From: DGNJ01 sp002388905
GTDB lineage: Bacteria; Pseudomonadota; Gammaproteobacteria; Pseudomonadales; Porticoccaceae
Reading direction: 5' to 3'
Assembly (NCBI GenBank): GCA_036843405.1
Contig: DAITSJ010000013.1
Coordinates: 31,044-95,043, forward strand
DNA length: 64,000 nucleotides
Shown: in pieces, positions 26,891 to 34,899 of the stretch
Layout: every line of letters begins with the position of its first letter
How positions within the stretch are numbered: position 1 is the first letter of the stretch
Notes under the pieces: generated by a model
Database searches by the model: none
What the model was told of the DNA's origin: nothing
Seen by the model: the letters and a program-made list of their open reading frames with translations, nothing else
Made by a program: the position numbers and the translations under genes

Positions 26891-27748
26891 TCAGGACACC
26901 GCGCGGCGCGCTATGGCCAGGATCAGCCGCTGCAGAGGATTGTTATTGCCGCCCGGACGCCACGTCTTTTTCAGCCGGTTGCGGTAGGCGTCGAAATGCA
27001 AGCCCCAGGGGGCGACACACAGTTTGCCCCGGTTAAGCAGTATCTTCAGGGCATAGGTTCCGGCCAGGCCGGCGCAGATCTCGCAGGCCATGGGTGTGGA
27101 CGGCCCCTTGCGGTTGCCAAAATCCACTTTCGACCGGTCAGCCAGGTAGCCCATCTGCAACATGGCGGGGGAAAGGCCCACCAGGAAGCGGACAAGCTGC
27201 TCCTTTTCCGGATGCCCCTCCAGGCGAAAGTACTCCTCGAAGGTCATCTTTCCCGGCATAAAGCACAGAAAGGCGGAACCCATGCCCAGTGGAGCGGCGG
27301 TGATGGCGGGTATGCCCTTTTCCGCACAGGCGGCGAATACCGCCCGGCGAATGGGAACGGCGAAAAAATCCAGGCTGTCCACGTACAGGTCCACGCCCTC
27401 GAGGAACCGGTCCAGGTTGTGTTCATCGACCCCTCGGGGAAATTTGTTGATATCCAGTTCCGGGTTGATGGCCAGGGCCATTTCCTCCATGACATCCACC
27501 TTGGGCCGGCCCACGGAATTCATGCTGGCGCCCGCCTGGCGGTTGAAATTGCCCACCTCGAAGGTGTCCATATCGGAGATATTGAACGCCCCCACGCCCA
27601 GGCGGCTGAGCGTGACCAGGTGGCTACCCCCCACGCCTCCCATGCCGGCAATGGCAACGCGCCGGGTGCGCAGGGCCTGCTGTTCGGAAGCCGTTACCCA
27701 GCCGATATTCCGGGAAAACGCATCCTGGTAATCAAAGCTTTCAACCAC
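26891..27748 (-). CDS. ThiF/E1-like adenylyltransferase
   Basis: 285 residues. The nucleotide-binding G-M-G-G-V-G-G-S-H at 35-43, D-M-D-T-F-E-V-G-N-F-N-R-Q (the E1 pattern D-x-D-x-V/F-x3-N-x-N-R-Q) and P-K-V-D-V-M are present, so it probably adenylates a carboxylate. The C-terminal half carries A-C-E-I-C, only one CxxC and therefore not the full zinc site of classical ThiF. No ubiquitin-like partner with a terminal Gly-Gly is seen nearby. It is the last gene of a minus-strand group with the two acyltransferases. Confidence 0.85.
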   Translation of the reverse strand: MVESFDYQDAFSRNIGWVTASEQQALRTRRVAIAGMGGVGGSHLVTLSRLGVGAFNISDMDTFEVGNFNRQAGASMNSVGRPKVDVMEEMALAINPELDINKFPRGVDEHNLDRFLEGVDLYVDSLDFFAVPIRRAVFAACAEKGIPAITAAPLGMGSAFLCFMPGKMTFEEYFRLEGHPEKEQLVRFLVGLSPAMLQMGYLADRSKVDFGNRKGPSTPMACEICAGLAGTYALKILLNRGKLCVAPWGLHFDAYRNRLKKTWRPGGNNNPLQRLILAIARRAVS

Positions 27749-27857
27749 GTTGCCGATCCTTATCCCAGCCTGCTTGTATCCGATAATTTCCAGCCAGCGC
27801 CCGGCCCTGCGTCACCCGGGAACCCGCCAAGGCAGCGATGCATCAACAGCCTCACGA

Positions 27858-28631
27858 CTAGGCGGTCTTGCGTTCCAGGTACAGAGTCTCGTGGCAGGCG
27901 GATTCAAATCGCCGGAAGATGGTGTCGTAGAGATGGGTAAGTTCAGCGCGCATATGCTCGTGAATCACTTGCGTGTTGGTATAGTAGGGGGCCCTGATTC
28001 CGCGATAGTCCATATCCGCGCCGGCCCGTTTGAACAGGATGCCGGAGCGCTTGAGCAACCGGGGCAAAAACGGGTTCATCATGGCGAAAATATCGGTTCG
28101 ACCGGTCAATTCCGTCAGCGCCGCCCCGGCCACAAAACCGGCCACCGCAACCAGCGAAAAGGCGCGTCTTTCCCGGTGGCAACAATCCAAAGCCCCGTAC
28201 TGGCCATACTGGGTCTCCTGCTCGCCCGCCCGCCGCCTGAACAGCGGATCCACCGCCAGCCTGGATATTTCGCAAACCCTGTGCCTGTTCGCATTCAATC
28301 GCTCTGCAGCCTGTATCGACAGGCTGTCCAGGCAGTACTTCTCCATGGGCAGCGGATCGTCGTACATATTGTCCCGGGTCGTCACCAGGCGAACACAGCC
28401 GGCGGGCACACCGGTGCGCCGATGGGTCACCAGACAGTGGAGGGATTTATCGTCGAATTCGTCGAATTCCAGGCCCTGGTCGCCTTCGTGGGCCGGCTCC
28501 AGTTTCAGTTCCTCGCAATAGACCCGGTACCGGATGGCGAAAACGCTCCGTTTCTGCTCGGGAGTCAGGGCCAGGTCGACGGAAAAAAAGCGGTTGAAAT
28601 TCTCTACAAGCGATATTTTTTCGTCATTCAT
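27858..28631 (-). CDS. PEP-CTERM/exosortase system-associated acyltransferase (N-acyl amino acid synthase-like), copy 2
   Basis: 257 residues, related to LuxI-type autoinducer synthases and N-acyl amino acid synthases. The family core I-R-Y-R-V-Y-C-E-E is at about 32-40, followed by the acidic patch F-D-E-F-D-D and the T-H-R-R-T-G-V-P-A-G-C-V-R segment. It probably transfers an acyl group from ACP or CoA to an amino acid. It overlaps the upstream paralogue by 4 nt (ATGA), and ThiF follows after 109 nt. Confidence 0.88.
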   Translation of the reverse strand: MNDEKISLVENFNRFFSVDLALTPEQKRSVFAIRYRVYCEELKLEPAHEGDQGLEFDEFDDKSLHCLVTHRRTGVPAGCVRLVTTRDNMYDDPLPMEKYCLDSLSIQAAERLNANRHRVCEISRLAVDPLFRRRAGEQETQYGQYGALDCCHRERRAFSLVAVAGFVAGAALTELTGRTDIFAMMNPFLPRLLKRSGILFKRAGADMDYRGIRAPYYTNTQVIHEHMRAELTHLYDTIFRRFESACHETLYLERKTA

Positions 28632-29404
28632 GAACTGAGTTCGCGGTTGTAGGTATCGGCAATGACATCATAGATGCTCAGGTAAAAATTTTTCAGCTCC
28701 GGAATCATCTCGGCAATTGTCGTCCGTGTCTGCCCAAAATACGGCGCCCTCAAGCCGTGGTATTCCACATCGTCACCCACCTTGTGAAACAGGATACCCG
28801 ATCGTTTGAGCAGCCTGGGCAGAAATGGTTCCATCACAGCAAACACATTGGTCCGCCCACTCAGGTCGGTCACCGCCGTGGCGGCCAGAAAGGCGGCAAC
28901 GGCTATCAGGCCGAACGTGCGCTTTTCCGGGTGCGACAGGTCCATGGCATCCACCTCGCCAAAGCGGGTGGCCTCCTCCCCGGCACGACGCCGGAAAGCG
29001 CCGTCCACCGCCAGCCTCGAAACCTCGCAGATGGTATCCCGGGGCAGGTGCAGGTTGCGGATGTAGGCCTGATCCAGGCTGTCCGCAATATGCTTTTCAA
29101 ACGGTAACGGCCATTCATCCGTACTACCGCGTGCCGGAACAACCCGCACACAGCCCGCCGGCATCCCGCTGCGCCTGTGGGTAATCAGGCAGTTAAGGGC
29201 CTGGTCGTCGTACTCGTCCGTCTCCAGCCCGTCGGGAAACCGATCCGCCGGCTCATAGCGAAACTCCTCGCAATAGACCCGATAGCGAATCCGGAAGGCA
29301 TCCTGCTTCTGCTCGGGCGACAACGCCAGCGCCACCGAGAAGTAATCGTGAAAACTCTCGGTCAACAGGTTCTGCCCGGCCTGACGATTATTTCCCTCTG
29401 ACAT
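28628..29404 (-). CDS. PEP-CTERM/exosortase system-associated acyltransferase, copy 1
   Basis: 258 residues, clearly paralogous to the next gene: A-L-S-P-E-Q-K and I-R-Y-R-V-Y-C-E-E, then T-H-R-R-S-G-M-P-A-G-C-V-R in the same places. Both also share the C-terminal L-L-K-R-S-G-I-L-F and G-x-R-A-P-Y-F/Y segments. This suggests a tandem duplication with possible divergence of acyl or amino-acid specificity. First gene of its minus-strand group. Confidence 0.88.
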   Translation of the reverse strand: MSEGNNRQAGQNLLTESFHDYFSVALALSPEQKQDAFRIRYRVYCEEFRYEPADRFPDGLETDEYDDQALNCLITHRRSGMPAGCVRVVPARGSTDEWPLPFEKHIADSLDQAYIRNLHLPRDTICEVSRLAVDGAFRRRAGEEATRFGEVDAMDLSHPEKRTFGLIAVAAFLAATAVTDLSGRTNVFAVMEPFLPRLLKRSGILFHKVGDDVEYHGLRAPYFGQTRTTIAEMIPELKNFYLSIYDVIADTYNRELSS

Positions 29405-29663
29405 ATCCCGACATATCTAAGGTCCCGGAAAATTCAGCAATTCATACTCCTCGGCCGGCCCAAGCGAAAAGGACAAGGCGCCGAATTGATTGCAATACCA
29501 CTGAGCGGCACAATAGCGCAGTTTATCGCTTTTTTGCCCCGAATTCCCACCCGCCGGACAAATTTATCCATTATCACGACAACCCGGGCGTAATAGTTAT
29601 AAACATAAATTTTCTTATTCCCATAAAACCGCTTTTACTCCGGAAAATATAATACGAAACCCT
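29405..29663. other. AT-rich intergenic region upstream of the acyltransferases
   Basis: 259 nt between the LMW-PTP stop and the acyltransferase operon start. It is clearly AT-rich toward 29580-29660. A TGGG...GGGGC sequence on the minus strand resembles a -24/-12 element but its spacing is one base too short. No clear terminator or gene was found. Confidence 0.5.
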
Positions 29664-30143
29664 TTATAACCTGCCTTCCAATACCGCAGCGACAATTCCC
29701 TCCACGGCGACATCGAGAAGCGTAAAAACCACTTCAAACCCCTCCTCGCTGCCAAAATAGGGATCCGGGATTTCGTCGCCCTCGAAACCCGGCGCGTAAT
29801 CCATGACCAACGCCATCCGATGACGAAATTCCGGGGGACAGAGGGATAACGAATCACGGTAATGTCCCCGGTCCATAAGCAGAATATAGTCGAACCGGGC
29901 GAAGTCCGCCGGCTTGAGCTTGCGGGAGCGCCCCGGCTTCATCCTGACCCCGAAGCGCTCCGCCACCGCTACCGCTCTCGGATCCGCCCTTTGCCGGGGC
30001 ACCGAGACAACGGTGCCGGCCGAGCCGACACGAACCCGCCTGTGGAGTCCCTCGCGTTTCAGGGCATGGCGCAGCATCGCCTCGGCCAGGGGCGACCGGC
30101 AGATGTTTTCCGTACACACGAACAGGAAGGAAAGCCTAGTCAT
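29664..30143 (-). CDS. Low-molecular-weight protein tyrosine phosphatase
   Basis: 159 residues. The active-site loop V-C-T-E-N-I-C-R-S-P has the C-x5-R-S signature (Cys10, Arg16), and the general acid Asp appears in I-P-D-P-Y. EPS-associated LMW-PTPs of the Wzb type dephosphorylate a tyrosine kinase (Wzc). No kinase is visible in the window, so the partner is unknown. The start overlaps the protease gene end by 8 nt, suggesting co-transcription. Confidence 0.9.
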   Translation of the reverse strand: MTRLSFLFVCTENICRSPLAEAMLRHALKREGLHRRVRVGSAGTVVSVPRQRADPRAVAVAERFGVRMKPGRSRKLKPADFARFDYILLMDRGHYRDSLSLCPPEFRHRMALVMDYAPGFEGDEIPDPYFGSEEGFEVVFTLLDVAVEGIVAAVLEGRL

Positions 30144-31017
30144 CGGCCAGCAGGGCTTTCACATACCGGACGGGGATGGCATAGGTAATACCCGAGGGGC
30201 TGGACAGGAGCGCCTCTTTGGAGCCCTTGACGAATACACTGTTGATCACGCCCAACACCTCCCCGGTTTCCGGATGGTAGACCGGGCTGCCGCTGTTGCC
30301 CGGATAGGCGATGGCATCCAACTGGTAGACCAGATAGGGGGACTTCAGTCGCTTGACCTGGGCCGCGGTCAGGGACCGGGAACTGGGCGCGGGAATGGCA
30401 ATGGGCGTGATAGCCGAGATAATGGTTTTGGTGGTGGCAGGGTACAGCCCCAGGATCATGCCCAGGGGGAAACCGGTAAATACTACTTCCTCGCCCTCCC
30501 TCGGTCGCGACCCGGCCAGCTTCATGGCCGGCAGGGGTTCACCGCTGAACTCCAGCAGGGCGAGATCGTGTTCCGGATCAGTGCGCAGAACCTTGGCATG
30601 ACGGCCCCGGGCGTCATCCCCGCGGCCGGTGAAGACGGTCAGCTTCTCCTCCGGATTTGCATCGAAGTCCTCTGGCAGGACATGAAAATTGGTAACCACC
30701 CGGTTGCCGGCGCCGACCACGAATCCCGTGCCCCGGGGCTCCACGGAGACCTTTCGGGATTGCTTTGGTGAGCGGATCACCCCGACCCCCACGATACTCC
30801 CCCGGACCTTCTCAATGGTATCCGGCAATTCGGCGGCAACCGCCGGCAGCCAGCAAAACAGTGCCAGCAGCAGGCAGGTAAGCCGATACCGCCACAAACG
30901 AGAACCGGCTCCGGGGCGTATAACCACCCTCTTCCTTTCCGTCATGACCCGGCCTTGTCCCGGAGGGCGGGTATCGGGCAAGACCGCCCCGACGCCAACG
31001 TTCGCCGTCTTTCTCAT
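30136..31017 (-). CDS. Trypsin-like (S1C-type) periplasmic serine protease
   Basis: 293 residues. A membrane/signal segment near residues 41-61 (L-T-C-L-L-L-A-L-F-C-W-L-P-A-V-A-A) follows a long basic N-terminus. The catalytic triad can be read: His in V-T-N-F-H-V-L, Asp in E-H-D-L-A-L-L and Ser in Y-P-G-N-S-G-S-P. There is no PDZ domain, unlike DegP/DegS. ATG 31017 was chosen because AAGGAG lies 7 nt before it; an ATG at 30945 is the alternative. Divergent from the acyl-CoA ligase gene. Confidence 0.87.
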   Translation of the reverse strand: MRKTANVGVGAVLPDTRPPGQGRVMTERKRVVIRPGAGSRLWRYRLTCLLLALFCWLPAVAAELPDTIEKVRGSIVGVGVIRSPKQSRKVSVEPRGTGFVVGAGNRVVTNFHVLPEDFDANPEEKLTVFTGRGDDARGRHAKVLRTDPEHDLALLEFSGEPLPAMKLAGSRPREGEEVVFTGFPLGMILGLYPATTKTIISAITPIAIPAPSSRSLTAAQVKRLKSPYLVYQLDAIAYPGNSGSPVYHPETGEVLGVINSVFVKGSKEALLSSPSGITYAIPVRYVKALLADD

Positions 31018-31277
31018 CGGATTGCTCCTTCAGTACCGTTATGAAACATTTCGTCCCCCGATCCTTGACCGTTCAACTGTAGACCGGCACATTTGCACGT
31101 ACAATTCAGTCCCGCAAGCGGCCAGGCCCGCAAAATCCGCGGCACTCGCACGACCCCAGAACCGGGATGGGCGTGACCTTAATTGCGGCTTGCCGCCACG
31201 CCGGAAGTCAATCGCACCGGATACAATGGCCCGGAGCGAACAGGAATACAGGATAGGACAAAAAGGAACGCCAGCCC

Positions 31278-32864
31278 ATGCCAGACCTGATTCACCAGTT
31301 TATCCAGGCCGGTGCCAGCCGGGCGCCGGATGCCCCGGCGCTGCATTACAAGGCACAGACCTGCACCTACGGGCAACTGAACGAGGACATCGCGCGTGTC
31401 GCCGGCGGGCTGGCGGCCCTGGGGCTCAGTGCCGGGGAGAGAGTCGCGGTCTACCTGCCAAAACTGCCCGAAACCGTACAGGCTATTTTTGGCACGGCCG
31501 CCGCCGGCGGCGTTTTCGTGCCCGTCAACCCGCTGCTCAAGCCCCAGCAGGTGAGCTACATTCTGCGCGACTGCAATGTCCGGGTCCTGGTGACGTCAGC
31601 GCAGCGTCTCGAGTCACTGGTTCCCCTGCTGGAGGACTGCCACGATCTGCGCGCCGTGGTGGTGATCGACGACGGTGCCGAGCCACCGGAAACCGACATG
31701 GCGCCGAAACGGATTGCCTGGCGGAAACTGGTCGACCGGCCGTCTGGCATCCCCGCACCCCACCGCATCGATACCGACATGGCCGCCATCCTCTATACCT
31801 CCGGCAGCACCGGCAACCCCAAGGGGGTGGTTCTCTCCCACCGGAATATGGTGGCCGGGGCCAGGTCCGTTGCCTCCTATCTGGAAAATACGGCAAACGA
31901 CCGCCTTCTGGCGGTTTTGCCCTTCAGTTTCGATTACGGCCTCAGCCAGCTCACCACCGCCTTCTCGGTGGGTGCTTCTGTCGCCCTGATGGATTACCTG
32001 CTACCCCGGGATATCCTTCGCGCCCTGACCCGATACCGGATTACGGGCCTGGCGGCAGTGCCCCCCTTGTGGAACCAGTTAGTCCAGCTGGACTGGCCAC
32101 GGGAAGCCGCCGACGAACTGCGCTATATCACCAATTCCGGCGGCGCCATGCCCCGGACGACCACGGAACGGTTGCGCAGTGCCCTTCCCGACACCCGAAT
32201 CTACCTGATGTACGGCCTCACCGAGGCCTTTCGCTCCACCTACCTGCCCCCGGAGCAGGTGGACAAACGCCCGGACTCCATGGGCAAGGCCATTCCCAAT
32301 GCCGAGATCCTGGTGGTCCGGGAAGACGGCAGCGAATGCGCCCCGGGAGAACCCGGCGAATTGGTCCACCGGGGTTCGCTGGTTGCCATGGGCTACTGGA
32401 ACGATCCCGACAAAACGGCCGAGCGCTTCCGGCCCAGCCCCGGCCAGGCCCGGGAACTGCCCCTGTCGGAAATCGCCGTCTGGTCCGGGGACCAGGTGCG
32501 GCGGGACGAAGAGGGCTACCTCTACTTCATCAGCCGCAAGGACGACATGATCAAGACCTCCGGCTACCGGGTAAGCCCCACGGAAATCGAGGAAGTGGTC
32601 TACGGCATGGCGGGCGTCACGGAAGTCGCCGCCGTAGGGCTCCCCCACCCAACACTGGGGCAGGCCATACTGCTGGTGGTGGTTTGCGGCGCCGACATTG
32701 CCGAAGAGACAATCATGGCCCACTGCAAGAAAGAACTGCCCAACTTCATGCTGCCGAGGCGGATCATGACCGCCGATGAACTGCCCAGAAACCAGAACGG
32801 CAAGATCGACCGCAAGCAGTTGTTTCAAACCCACGAGTTACTGTTCCAGGAGTCAGAAAGTTGA
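31278..32864 (+). CDS. Acyl-CoA ligase (AMP-forming), exosortase A system-associated
   Basis: 528 residues, ANL superfamily: Y-T-S-G-S-T-G-N-P-K-G-V-V, Y-G-L-T-E-A-F and the C-terminal catalytic Lys in Q-N-G-K-I-D-R. Similarity to the ligase subgroup that travels with exosortase A clusters is strongly supported by the next gene, a matching PLP decarboxylase. It activates an as-yet-unknown acid. The downstream start (TTG 32861) overlaps its stop by 4 nt. Confidence 0.88.
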   Translation: MPDLIHQFIQAGASRAPDAPALHYKAQTCTYGQLNEDIARVAGGLAALGLSAGERVAVYLPKLPETVQAIFGTAAAGGVFVPVNPLLKPQQVSYILRDCNVRVLVTSAQRLESLVPLLEDCHDLRAVVVIDDGAEPPETDMAPKRIAWRKLVDRPSGIPAPHRIDTDMAAILYTSGSTGNPKGVVLSHRNMVAGARSVASYLENTANDRLLAVLPFSFDYGLSQLTTAFSVGASVALMDYLLPRDILRALTRYRITGLAAVPPLWNQLVQLDWPREAADELRYITNSGGAMPRTTTERLRSALPDTRIYLMYGLTEAFRSTYLPPEQVDKRPDSMGKAIPNAEILVVREDGSECAPGEPGELVHRGSLVAMGYWNDPDKTAERFRPSPGQARELPLSEIAVWSGDQVRRDEEGYLYFISRKDDMIKTSGYRVSPTEIEEVVYGMAGVTEVAAVGLPHPTLGQAILLVVVCGADIAEETIMAHCKKELPNFMLPRRIMTADELPRNQNGKIDRKQLFQTHELLFQESES

Positions 32865-34105
32865 AAAAGGCCAGCGGAGAACGCCCCAGACATATCGCCA
32901 TGGATCAGTTCCAGGTCCGGGACAACTGCCTGTTGGTGGGGGATATCCCCTTGCCCAGACTGGCCCACCGGGTGGGACAGACACCCTTCTATGCGTATGA
33001 CCGGCAGATAATGACCCAACGGGTGGAGACGCTCAATAGACGCCTCCCGGACGAGGTCAGCCTCCATTACGCCGTCAAGGCCAACCCCATGCCGGCGGTC
33101 GTGCAGCATATGAGCCGGCTCACCAATGGCCTGGATGTGGCCTCCCTCAGGGAAATGCGCACCGCCCTGGACACCGGCACGCCTCCCAACAAGATCAGTT
33201 TCGCGGGCCCCGGCAAGGCCGACATCGAATTGCGCGCCGCCATCGCCGCGAGCGTCATCATCAATGCCGAGTCCGCCGCCGAGGTGGCGCGCATCGCCCG
33301 CCTCGGTGATTCCCTGTCGATCCGCCCCCGGGTCGCCATCCGGGTCAACCCCGACTTCCAGCTGAAAACTTCGGGAATGAAGATGTCCGGCGGGCCCAAA
33401 CCTTTCGGTGTGGATGCGGAGCAGGTCCCCGCCCTACTCCGGCGGATGAAGTCGTACGAACTGGATTTCCAGGGCTTTCATATTTTCAGTGGTTCGCAAA
33501 ACCTGAGGCCGGAATCCATTATCGAGGCGCAGACCCAGACCCTCGACCTCGCCACGCGACTCGCGGACGACGCGCCGTCTCCCGTCAAATGGCTCAACCT
33601 GGGCGGCGGCTTCGGGATTCCCTACTTTCCCGGCGACCAGCGCCTCGATTTGCAGCCCATTGCCGACAACCTGGCGAACCTGGTCAGGGAATACCGGCCG
33701 CGACTGCCCGAGGCGGAGTTCGTGATCGAACTGGGCCGCTATCTGGTGGGTGAAGCGGGTATTTATGTTTGCGAGGTTATCGACGTCAAGGAATCCCGCG
33801 GCGAGACCTTCGCCGTGACCAATGGTGGACTGCATCATCACCTGTCCGCCTCGGGTAACTTTGGGCAACTGATCCGGAAAAACTACCCGGTTTGCATCGG
33901 CAACCGGGTGACCGGCGCCGACACGGGCCCCGTCAATGTCGTCGGCCCGCTGTGCACACCCCTGGACATCCTGGCAGACAAGTACAGCCTGCCCAGGGTC
34001 GATGTGGGGGATCTTATAGTGGTATTCCAGTCCGGCGCCTACGGGTACACGGCAAGCCCCCAGGACTTCCTCAGCCACCCGGAGCCCATCGAAGTTCTGG
34101 TATAA
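32861..34105 (+). CDS. PLP-dependent decarboxylase, exosortase A system-associated
   Basis: 414 residues, fold-type III (LysA/ornithine decarboxylase family). The PLP lysine is Lys73 in H-Y-A-V-K-A-N-P, the glycine-rich phosphate loop is G-G-G-F-G-I-P, and G-R-Y-L-V-G-E-A-G supplies further PLP contacts. Start TTG 32861 overlaps the ligase stop and has AGGAG at 8 nt; ATG 32900 would shorten the protein by 13 residues. It probably decarboxylates a diamino or amino acid intermediate of the EPS decoration or a linked metabolite. Confidence 0.9.
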   Translation: MKKASGERPRHIAMDQFQVRDNCLLVGDIPLPRLAHRVGQTPFYAYDRQIMTQRVETLNRRLPDEVSLHYAVKANPMPAVVQHMSRLTNGLDVASLREMRTALDTGTPPNKISFAGPGKADIELRAAIAASVIINAESAAEVARIARLGDSLSIRPRVAIRVNPDFQLKTSGMKMSGGPKPFGVDAEQVPALLRRMKSYELDFQGFHIFSGSQNLRPESIIEAQTQTLDLATRLADDAPSPVKWLNLGGGFGIPYFPGDQRLDLQPIADNLANLVREYRPRLPEAEFVIELGRYLVGEAGIYVCEVIDVKESRGETFAVTNGGLHHHLSASGNFGQLIRKNYPVCIGNRVTGADTGPVNVVGPLCTPLDILADKYSLPRVDVGDLIVVFQSGAYGYTASPQDFLSHPEPIEVLV

Positions 34106-34165
34106 AGAGCGTCTCAAGGGCTTTCGCAGACGACAAAACAGGAGCCGGACATCGCCACGGCCGCC

Positions 34166-34885
34166 ATGCTGAAAAAATTGATCTCCCTGAAAAACGAGAT
34201 GGGCGGAGTGAACGCCTTTCTCTACCTGACACACATGGCGCTGGGACGGATCACCCGGGGCCGGTTCCGTATCGTCAAATACTATTTGTACCGTCAGCCC
34301 GTGGCCGTCAAAACGATCATTCCCGAACGCCGGGGCAAAAATATCACCGTCCGGCAAATCGACCCCACCGATTCGAACGCGTTCGCCGACTTCCCCCGGC
34401 CCGGCACGGTTATCGGGCAGCGGTTCGGACAGGGCGCGGTCTGTTTCGCGGCCTATATCGAGGACCGCTTCGTCGGTTACGTCTGGCTGAATCTGGGGGA
34501 CTATACCGAGGATGAAGTGAGGTGTATCTTCTCACCGCAGCCCGAAGATACGACAGCATGGGACTACGACGTCTATGTCGAGCCGTCCGCCAGGAACGGT
34601 TTTATTTTCCCCAAGCTATGGCAGGCGGCCAATGATTACCTCAACCACTCAGGTGTAGCCTGGTCACTGAGCCGGATCTCGGCCTTCAACGTCCAGTCGC
34701 AACGCTCCCACGAGAGGCTGGGTGCCAGGGCCAACGGCTCAGCCACCTTTATCTGTCTGGGCCGGACGGAGTTGATGATAGCCGGTCATCCACCCTATGT
34801 TCACGTCTCCATTATGGGCGGGAAGACACCGATCATGCGAATCGACGTGAAGCACCGATCAGGCGGCGACCATTTACAACACTAA
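34166..34885 (+). CDS. GNAT-like acyltransferase in exosortase locus
   Basis: 239 residues. The middle (residues 65-200) resembles a GNAT/FemAB-like fold: A-A-Y-I-E-D-R-F-V-G-Y-V-W-L and D-Y-D-V-Y-V-E-P-S-A-R-N-G-F followed by A-F-N-V-Q-S-Q-R-S-H-E-R-L-G. The acetyl-CoA loop is not fully typical, so the substrate is unknown. Start ATG 34166 has only a distant AGGAG (about 20 nt upstream). Same strand as, and 60 nt after, the PLP decarboxylase. Confidence 0.6.
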   Translation: MLKKLISLKNEMGGVNAFLYLTHMALGRITRGRFRIVKYYLYRQPVAVKTIIPERRGKNITVRQIDPTDSNAFADFPRPGTVIGQRFGQGAVCFAAYIEDRFVGYVWLNLGDYTEDEVRCIFSPQPEDTTAWDYDVYVEPSARNGFIFPKLWQAANDYLNHSGVAWSLSRISAFNVQSQRSHERLGARANGSATFICLGRTELMIAGHPPYVHVSIMGGKTPIMRIDVKHRSGGDHLQH

Positions 34886-34899
34886 CCACGCCCGGAATC

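Noticed and set aside
29405..29663. Sigma-54 promoter for the acyltransferase group
   Set aside because: The best minus-strand GG...GC pair is one base too short (N9), so it was not called.
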